Of a DNA stretch of 28,681 nt, positions 24,601-28,681 are shown in pieces; positions within the stretch are counted from its first letter, which is position 1; each line of letters starts with the position of its first letter. The stretch comes from Lachnospiraceae bacterium. Its GTDB lineage: Bacteria; Bacillota; Clostridia; Lachnospirales; Lachnospiraceae. The stretch spans positions 1 to 28,681 of the forward strand of contig VSNH01000030.1 in NCBI GenBank assembly GCA_009774215.1. The letters are read 5' to 3'. Made by a program: the position numbers and the translations under genes. Below the pieces are notes generated by a model. That model was not told the origin of the DNA. It did not search any database and saw only the letters and a program-made list of their open reading frames with translations.

Positions 24601-27600
24601 TATTGGCATCCTGTGTAAAACAGTACTGGAGCAGATCCGCATTCTGCGCGGCAATCTGTGCGCTCGCTGCGCCGTCGGCCACGCCGTTGTTGGTGAGGGT
24701 GATCTTCGGCGCATTCGTACCCGTAGTGGTGATCGGCGTGGAGCCGGTCTTATTCGGATTTTGCGTTCCGGCGGTGTCGCACATATCCTTGATATAGGAA
24801 GCGCCGGTGATGCCATTAAGCTGAATCTCGCCGCCCTTAAATTCCGTGGTCACCTTTCCCGTAAAGTACAGCACGTTGGTGTCCCCGCCGCCGCTGTAGC
24901 TTAAGTCGCTTGTCACATTGGTCTTAATCTTCACACTGCCAAGCGTAGAATTTTTCACATCCACGATCTCGTCAAAGACAAGCGCGATGGTGATGTTGTC
25001 GCCGATGGCGTAAGCGGTCTGCGCCATTGGCGCGATGCCAAGAAGACGGGGTTCCGTCTCGTCCTTAATCTTCGTCCAGTCATTATACGAATTCATATGC
25101 CATATGTCTTCCTTTGCTCCTGTCGACGCAAACCATATATTTGCCTCGTCATGCGTACCAAAGACCAGATAATCACCCTCTACGGCGCCACTTCGCACCT
25201 GTGTATTAAAATTACTTACATAACTTCTTTCACTTGTCCCCGGGACAGTCACTGTCATCTCTTTTCCATTTTCCGTTTCCCATCTGGCAGTATATTTTGC
25301 CGATCCGGCATTGCTGTCCTCAAGACTAACCGGACCTTTATATTCATTTCCACTGTTAAAACTGTTCGGCGCATGGTCTGCAATCCAGATATGCTCATAT
25401 CCATCCTCATCTTCTTGGCCCGTAAATCTTAGCCGATAATAATACCCGTCCGCTGTCGCCTTGACATAGGCATTCACTTTGTCCTCCCATGCCTCAATCG
25501 TTCTCTGGACATGAAAGTTCTTATAACAGCCATCATTATCAGGATGAGCTGTGTTGTAGCCTCTGTTATTGGAGTAAAACACCTGATGGTCTTTTGTACC
25601 GCTTCTGTCTACAACATACCTAACACGGCTTGTGGAAAAGCTTCTCTTCTTCTCCTGATAGACATCCCTGCCCACCACATAGGAGCTGTTCTTCTCCATC
25701 GTCCTTGTCGCCGTCCCCGCCAAAATCGTCGCCCCGCCCATGGGACGGTAAATTTCCAGCGAATATGTCCTGTCGGCATTGGCGTAAGCCGTAGCCGTTT
25801 TCCCGCCATAAGCACTTGTCCCCCCTTTTTCCGTTACGGTGACGGTCTGGCTGCCGCTGCCGTTAAAGGTCAGCATCCCCGCCTTGTGGGTAAAGTGAGT
25901 TCCACCCACGGCGGAGCCGTTCACCGTGCGGTAAAACACCATCTGCTCTCCCACGCCGTCCGTGAGCTTCACGGTGAAGGTATTGTCCCCGTTATTTGTC
26001 ACGGAAAACTGTCCCAGATTGCCGGTCTTGCCAAAGGAGACGGCATTGCTGTAAACCACGTTTCCTCCCACCGTCTTCACATAGGCGCGCCCGTAGTAAG
26101 TGACCGTCTTAGTCAATCCGCTGGCGGTAACGGATATCTTCCGATTCGCCGCCGTCACAGGGGACGCCGTTTTGGCGCTGCCACCGTTTAAAGACAGGGT
26201 CGGGCTGCCCATAATGCCCCACACGAAGCCGGTCTCCGTAATCCGCTCGCTGCCCGCCTCCAGAAGCATGGCGGACAAGGTGTAATCGCAGTCCTTCCCG
26301 CTAATCTCCGTGGCAGCCGGTGTGTCTATGGCAATCCCCTTCTCCACTGTCACAAGCGCATCCTCCGAGGGAATCCGAAACTCCGGATGCCCGACCGCCC
26401 ACACCTCACACCGATAGGTATACTCGCCCGGAACGCCGGTCACCGCAGCAGGCAGCGCGTATACGGCACGGGTGGCTCCCGGCACCGTTTCATAAACGCC
26501 GTTCTTTTTCTGATACCACTGGTACTGCCAGGTATAGCTTTTCCCGTCCGTGGAGGACACCGCCACGGAAAGATTGCCTGTCCCTCCCTGCGGTATCACG
26601 ATATTGTCAGGGCCTGTAATCTGCGTGGGAGAAACAATCACCTGAAAGACAGCCGCCTGCGGTTCGTCGCATATCTGTTTCCCCGCCTTGTCCGCCACGG
26701 CGGCATTATTGATACTGATGGTGTATTTCCCCGGCGTGAAATAACCGCTCTGCTGCGCCTCCACCGTGTAGCGCACCGTCAGCTTCTTCGTGCCCAGCCC
26801 GGAGACAATCTGCGCCCTGTTGATCAACAGCCTTTCTCCATTTTCGTCTGTTACGGTCACATCGTCCGTGCCGATTGTAGTTTCATCGATAGCATCAGCC
26901 GATGACAGGTCGGAGACGCTGTAGGTTCCGGTAAAGCTGTAGTCACCCATCACCGCCACATGTTCCTTCGCATCCACGCTGACGGCCGGGCTGCCGCCAA
27001 ATCCCAGATTCGGATTCCTCCCTTCCTGCACCGTCTTCTGATTTTCTCTGGCATCCAGCAGCCACCTTAAAACCCACGCCTTCGTGTCCGCCGTCTCCTG
27101 TGCGGATCCTTCCCACTTACTATCAGTTCTGCTAGACATGGGATCCAGACAGTTGATATCGCCAATCGCCGTAATTCTTCCCTTATCTGCCGCCTGATCC
27201 ACCATCCACGCCTTCCCGTCAACCAAAAGTACCGGCTCCGCACTTCCACTGTAGCTAATCGGCGCAACAACATTATAGTAAAGGCCCTCCTTTACATCCT
27301 GTGTCAAAGCATTCTCAGGCATACCGGCTGACCCCTTGGCAATACGGCAACCCTTGCTAATGTTTTCGTTCTCAATCCGAAAAGTAGCGCCCAACTTTTC
27401 CGCCGCTTCCGATAGGATATTATTTTCTATGGGAGAGTAGCCTCCATGTTCCCCCATCATAACAATCCGACCGCCGCCCGCAAGGAATTCCCTCATCAGA
27501 GAGATGTCCCTGTCATTCAGGGCAATCAATGGATAATACAAAATCAGAAGCCCGATGCCGTTCATATCGTCTGCGGACAAATGCTTTTCATCTTTGCCAG

Positions 27601-28321
27601 CCTTAATCTGTGTGCCATACCCTGCGTCCGAAAAGAGCTTGGCCAAGTCCTCCGCATTTGTCAGAAGCAGACTAGATTTGTACTTGTGAAACCCAGTCGA
27701 GAAAATCAGCACATCCTTCCCGCCCGCCGTTGTCATCATCATGTCTTCCCCTGAAAAGAGCGCAAGCAGCGCGAACAGCCTTTCTGCATCCACCATCTCC
27801 TGCCACTCCCCGGGAAAACCGTCGTAGGTGTCCGAGAGGGTACAGAGCCGCTCATAGAGCGCGTCGATCTCCTCCATGCTCATATTTGACGTCCCTGCAG
27901 TCATTCCCAAAAGCGCATCTTCCACTTCCTCTGCATCCGGCAGGGCGTCGATCTCCTCCTGCAGCCCGCATACCGGACAGTCTTCCCCCGCCGCCACGAT
28001 GCCGTGGCCGCAGTCTGCGCCCACGCTCACTCTGATTTCCGGCAGACTGACATCCTCCGCCAGCGCATACGTCTCCGGCAGGATGGGCGTAAAGACATAG
28101 CTTCCCCGTATTTCGCCGTCGTACGCCGGCGTGCTCTCCCATGTCACCTCTATGAAGACAGGCTCCTCCTCGGAAGAAGCGCTGCCGCTTTGCGTTTCGC
28201 CGTTTTCTGTCATATCCGAACGCGGTACGCGGTCTTCCGCTTCCTGCGTATCGCCTTCCGCAGCCTCCACCTTGAAAGGCGACAGAATACCCGCCAGCCA
28301 CGATATCACCGCATTCGTCAT
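18611..28321 (-). CDS. Giant multidomain surface protein with InlB-type repeats and C-terminal membrane anchor
   Basis: 3,236 codons from the first ATG. Layout: charged N-terminal region (1-200); amidotransferase/ThuA-like Rossmann-type domain, about 200-425 ('KDVLIFSTGFHKYKSSLLLT', 'GGGRIVMMGEHGGY', 'GRITAIGDIN'); beta-rich Ig-like modules (about 440-880); an AT-rich 200-residue module (880-1080); more Ig-like modules; five InlB/Listeria-Bacteroides-type repeats ending in 'LYAKW'-like motifs, at about 1570-1648, 1650-1729, 1730-1804, 2002-2082 and 2581-2652; a duplicated 'TISIIKKGDG' module; a Gly/Pro/Glu linker (about 2815-2990); a conserved-looking C-terminal domain; a Cys cluster 'CSLCHICPTFLGIC'; one membrane helix (about 3200-3222) and a basic tail ending 'RKKNDGERRKEGQS'. 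No LPxTG is present. It is probably exported and anchored outside the membrane as an adhesin or polymer-binding protein. No signal peptide is found after this ATG: the frame is open upstream, so this is most likely the C-terminal bulk of a longer protein. Confidence 0.85.
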   Translation of the reverse strand: MTNAVISWLAGILSPFKVEAAEGDTQEAEDRVPRSDMTENGETQSGSASSEEEPVFIEVTWESTPAYDGEIRGSYVFTPILPETYALAEDVSLPEIRVSVGADCGHGIVAAGEDCPVCGLQEEIDALPDAEEVEDALLGMTAGTSNMSMEEIDALYERLCTLSDTYDGFPGEWQEMVDAERLFALLALFSGEDMMMTTAGGKDVLIFSTGFHKYKSSLLLTNAEDLAKLFSDAGYGTQIKAGKDEKHLSADDMNGIGLLILYYPLIALNDRDISLMREFLAGGGRIVMMGEHGGYSPIENNILSEAAEKLGATFRIENENISKGCRIAKGSAGMPENALTQDVKEGLYYNVVAPISYSGSAEPVLLVDGKAWMVDQAADKGRITAIGDINCLDPMSSRTDSKWEGSAQETADTKAWVLRWLLDARENQKTVQEGRNPNLGFGGSPAVSVDAKEHVAVMGDYSFTGTYSVSDLSSADAIDETTIGTDDVTVTDENGERLLINRAQIVSGLGTKKLTVRYTVEAQQSGYFTPGKYTISINNAAVADKAGKQICDEPQAAVFQVIVSPTQITGPDNIVIPQGGTGNLSVAVSSTDGKSYTWQYQWYQKKNGVYETVPGATRAVYALPAAVTGVPGEYTYRCEVWAVGHPEFRIPSEDALVTVEKGIAIDTPAATEISGKDCDYTLSAMLLEAGSERITETGFVWGIMGSPTLSLNGGSAKTASPVTAANRKISVTASGLTKTVTYYGRAYVKTVGGNVVYSNAVSFGKTGNLGQFSVTNNGDNTFTVKLTDGVGEQMVFYRTVNGSAVGGTHFTHKAGMLTFNGSGSQTVTVTEKGGTSAYGGKTATAYANADRTYSLEIYRPMGGATILAGTATRTMEKNSSYVVGRDVYQEKKRSFSTSRVRYVVDRSGTKDHQVFYSNNRGYNTAHPDNDGCYKNFHVQRTIEAWEDKVNAYVKATADGYYYRLRFTGQEDEDGYEHIWIADHAPNSFNSGNEYKGPVSLEDSNAGSAKYTARWETENGKEMTVTVPGTSERSYVSNFNTQVRSGAVEGDYLVFGTHDEANIWFASTGAKEDIWHMNSYNDWTKIKDETEPRLLGIAPMAQTAYAIGDNITIALVFDEIVDVKNSTLGSVKIKTNVTSDLSYSGGGDTNVLYFTGKVTTEFKGGEIQLNGITGASYIKDMCDTAGTQNPNKTGSTPITTTGTNAPKITLTNNGVADGAASAQIAAQNADLLQYCFTQDANMPAAGWMKAGSLNCTVTNPAQTAGTYYLHVMAINRATGEAAYEKTSFTVTQEDQEEQEQKLILTADTDNSQWARNRTILLEKGGSGSLSLKVRKPDGTTQTVTGNSYTATANGAYTFMLSNGVKTVKQEVTVSKIDRTNPKVTVSAIPTAWQASAPTVTISGTDTNGSGIASLQYKWVTAKDAYPTSGLTSLGKTGVSVSGMVGYSGLTDGVNYLYYKAVDGVGNTVQGYSSALRLDRITPTITLGAAQVDGPNAVFSVTVTYGPSAGRTGCQKQGEDASWSVRGNSSFSSGTGKYTFKAAHGVNESGIYTFTATSGAGKTAAKTAPGIHQVTLDAGEGVFQSDLPGEGEELPHTDTWLVVSGGKIVEPVYSAPVREHYTVEGWYTDADRTNAYDFNTAVTADKILYAKWAPEIYEVNYEKNGGTIADETAFRKYTYSKGLILPTAEQITRTGYAFDGWYTDEEFADDTMVTEITETDADDKTFYAKWTANEYTVTYDYQDATGGDSTRTKQVTYDAAYGDLPVPEKTGYSFKGWYTQTLGKGDKVLDTTKMTVAQDHNLYAYWVDDIKPDAPVLQEDVTLPEGWTHTQKTIPLTLHDGVGVTELWVSVDDSDNYTQVSGFTGQPGNDSYDYVYEGVQEGSHTYRFKAKDEAGNESEPGGPFTVKLDTTEAALTVTGPNVCAEKKTGITFTAQSGSFGVSGGALSVKKDGLSVTETELAGSTAAGVLSADYTVKEKGTYHFYSRTNANKADGGAVKETRYVHQVTFDSDGGSAVEPRLVWTSCATGNDAGDSAEGTAECKVEKPADPTRKGYHFDGWYADKACQNAFDFDTQLYKDTTVYAGWTQDSVPEITAQLSAESAESGWHTEKPQITLRYADVKGVTQILVSVDGGDYETLANFEGGSAAQLPTSGTDTYTKLLPGDHTYAFKVVNTTGLTAETKPVRVKLDTVKPVLGDVSYNEGYVNLWDWIIRKESLILSIPVTEAESGLAKVTYTLTPGSMQSAGTVTKEAKIEKKETDAGTVYTAVIAIAPDYKGVIGDIQAVDKAGNISETKAAYANGIGVIVESEKPVIVVKADRLPTDGQAGAKPEGEEPSTAYYETAPELLVKVQDGTPAASGIKEVKWQIGNGAEHTVPEDFTAALKTECSFRIDGLNGLSGMVQVKITAVDNAGNSESETVTIKIKGKEQTPDAAPDYPGEKLTGLLQNTEYLIRLPDGTEISQNADAEGHISIEDDWFGGTISIIKKGDGVNTEDSDPQSLVLAARPAAPSLGKSDETIKGKKDGKVTGLTTAMEYSTDGGRTWTAAAGDLTDVPAGKYLVRLYATPTAPRGKTAEAVVGEGRTLTVTFDAQGGSSVSPVTGLSWRVTVAKPADPEKADVVFAGWFKEVSCTNRWHFAAEDAADRVEADTTLYAKWLPKAETPAAVIAYRTETLTGLTPGAVYLIDGMELTASADGSVPIDGKWFGKTISIIKKGDGTDTGDSNPQLLPVPKRPAGPEKVKPKAESKKNGNNGKLTQTDTTMQYRKVGSAEWISVTGEEVTDLEPGEYELRYVAADTAFASEIVVKTVKKYSPPKGDGDKKNENDGGTGDVGVNPGGDGTGGEQPGDTTQGDGKRPGDTDPGSGRKPGDGTNPEGGRNPGGGTAPEGGGKPGNGTAPEGGIKPGDGRNPDGGTKPGGGKEPGDGTAPEHTVEDGRIVPVPGKAGGTDESGSTDGGTGGNDAGNDGAGTAGNGMGSDGDGTGGGNEDGTGDGADGGESWAEAHPYAVGKIRETLTIPVDAGAVIVTVNNVDETLCTAQAADAVAVANAVLKEEEIGRVSQGETIEIRIDVERIDDKVSEQEKSAIEQEVGDARKEAPGLTVGMYVDISMFLRQGKGEWSAVHRTEEPVEIVIDMPEALQELSADFYIIRAHEGECTMLKDLDDAAQTITIETERFSTYAIAYQPADKAAGRCSLCHICPTFLGICYFIWLLLIAAAVILVIVILLYRKKNDGERRKEGQS
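19350..19885 (-). repeat. Gly/Pro/Glu low-complexity tandem repeat within the giant gene
   Basis: Imperfect units of about 12 codons, such as 'GNGTAPEGGIKP', 'GDGRNPDGGTKP' and 'GGGTAPEGGGKP', encoding a flexible, probably extended stalk just before the C-terminal domain. GC-rich and likely variable in length between strains. Confidence 0.8.
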
Positions 28322-28681
28322 TCTGTCCCAAAATGTTTCCCGCAGCGGCGTGTCGTCAGCGGACGCCGTGTCAGCCCCCGCTCCCCGTTCCTGCGCTATC
28401 CTTTCCCCGCCGTCTTCTATTCCGCCGCTTTCACTTTCTTCCCCGCCGGGGTTTTCTTCTCCGCCTGCTTCCTCCCCGCCGCCGGAGTTCTCTTCCTCGC
28501 CTGTTCCGTCGCCGTCGGGATTCTCTTCTTCTCCCGTTCCATCCTCGCCGCCGGGCCTCTCTTCCCCGCCTGTTCCGTCGCCGTCAGGGTTCTCTTCTCC
28601 GCCTGTTCCATACTCGACAACGGGATGGTCGGCGCCGACTCAGAGGTAACCGTCAGGGGGAGCGGGTCACCATAATAAAAA
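28322..28681 (-). pseudogene. Upstream coding part of the giant gene, apparently frameshifted
   Basis: The giant gene's frame stays open for 106 codons before its first ATG, back to a TGA at 28642-28640, with no start codon inside. It encodes an acidic Gly-rich linker with an imperfect 69-bp direct repeat ('ENPDGDGTG' twice, 23 codons apart), then 'DDTPLRETFWDRM' leading straight into the annotated start. Before the TGA another frame is open to the window edge and reads 'YYGDPLPLTVTSESAPTIP'. The simplest view is that coding sense changes frame between about 28417 and 28640, by a one-base loss, an assembly error, or programmed frameshifting, and that the signal peptide lies to the right of the window. 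Confidence 0.6.

Overview
The window looks like a gut-type Lachnospiraceae (Firmicutes/Clostridia) chromosome with a mobile element fused to a core transport operon and a giant surface-protein gene. This assignment is inference: it rests on the DUF5688, accessory SSB, RadC and DnaJ-like cargo set, a nupNOPQ-type nucleoside ABC operon, and an InlB-repeat surface protein. Base composition changes visibly near 13.39 kb: the left side is AT-richer, the right side clearly GC-richer.

Region 1 (1-2854, minus strand): a partial DUF2971-like gene cut by the window edge, a small sigma-like HTH gene interrupted by one stop codon, a nucleotidyltransferase-fold protein, a winged-helix protein with a nuclease-like C-terminus, and a doubtful small ORF.

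Region 2 (2960-10310, plus strand): a co-directional run of accessory genes: DUF5688, ssb, a small start-less ORF, DUF262 (ParB/GmrS-like), RadC/JAB, J-domain protein, two small unknowns, an Rpn-family PD-(D/E)XK nuclease and a 374-residue unknown. It resembles conjugative-element cargo, in particular a leading-region set (ssb plus DNA-metabolism and anti-restriction candidates). No relaxase, integrase, coupling protein or type IV secretion gene lies in the window. Many of these genes are preceded by a short hairpin, several being intrinsic-terminator-like, which suggests transcript attenuation or antitermination.

Region 3 (10374-12745): a minus-strand ankyrin protein whose N-terminal domain and 30-residue repeats resemble giant-virus (Mimivirus) ankyrin proteins, divergent from a plus-strand unknown ending in an HTH-like segment. 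A strong terminator follows at 12707-12743.

Region 4 (12746-13390): a gene-free AT-rich stretch with a 12-bp-stem palindrome and an 11-bp tandem repeat. The border of the mobile element probably lies here.

Region 5 (13391-18367, minus strand): a nucleoside/BMP-family ABC importer (lipoprotein, fused double ATPase, two permeases) with tight or overlapping junctions, a frameshifted GNAT-like remnant at its 3' end, and a 15-bp-stem terminator.

Region 6 (18611-28681, minus strand): one reading frame of 3,236 codons for a secreted, membrane-anchored multidomain surface protein (amidotransferase-like fold, Ig-like modules, five InlB-type repeats, Gly/Pro linker, C-terminal Cys cluster plus transmembrane helix). 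The coding frame runs upstream of the first ATG into a repetitive acidic linker and then meets a stop, so the 5' end appears frameshifted and the signal peptide should lie outside the window.
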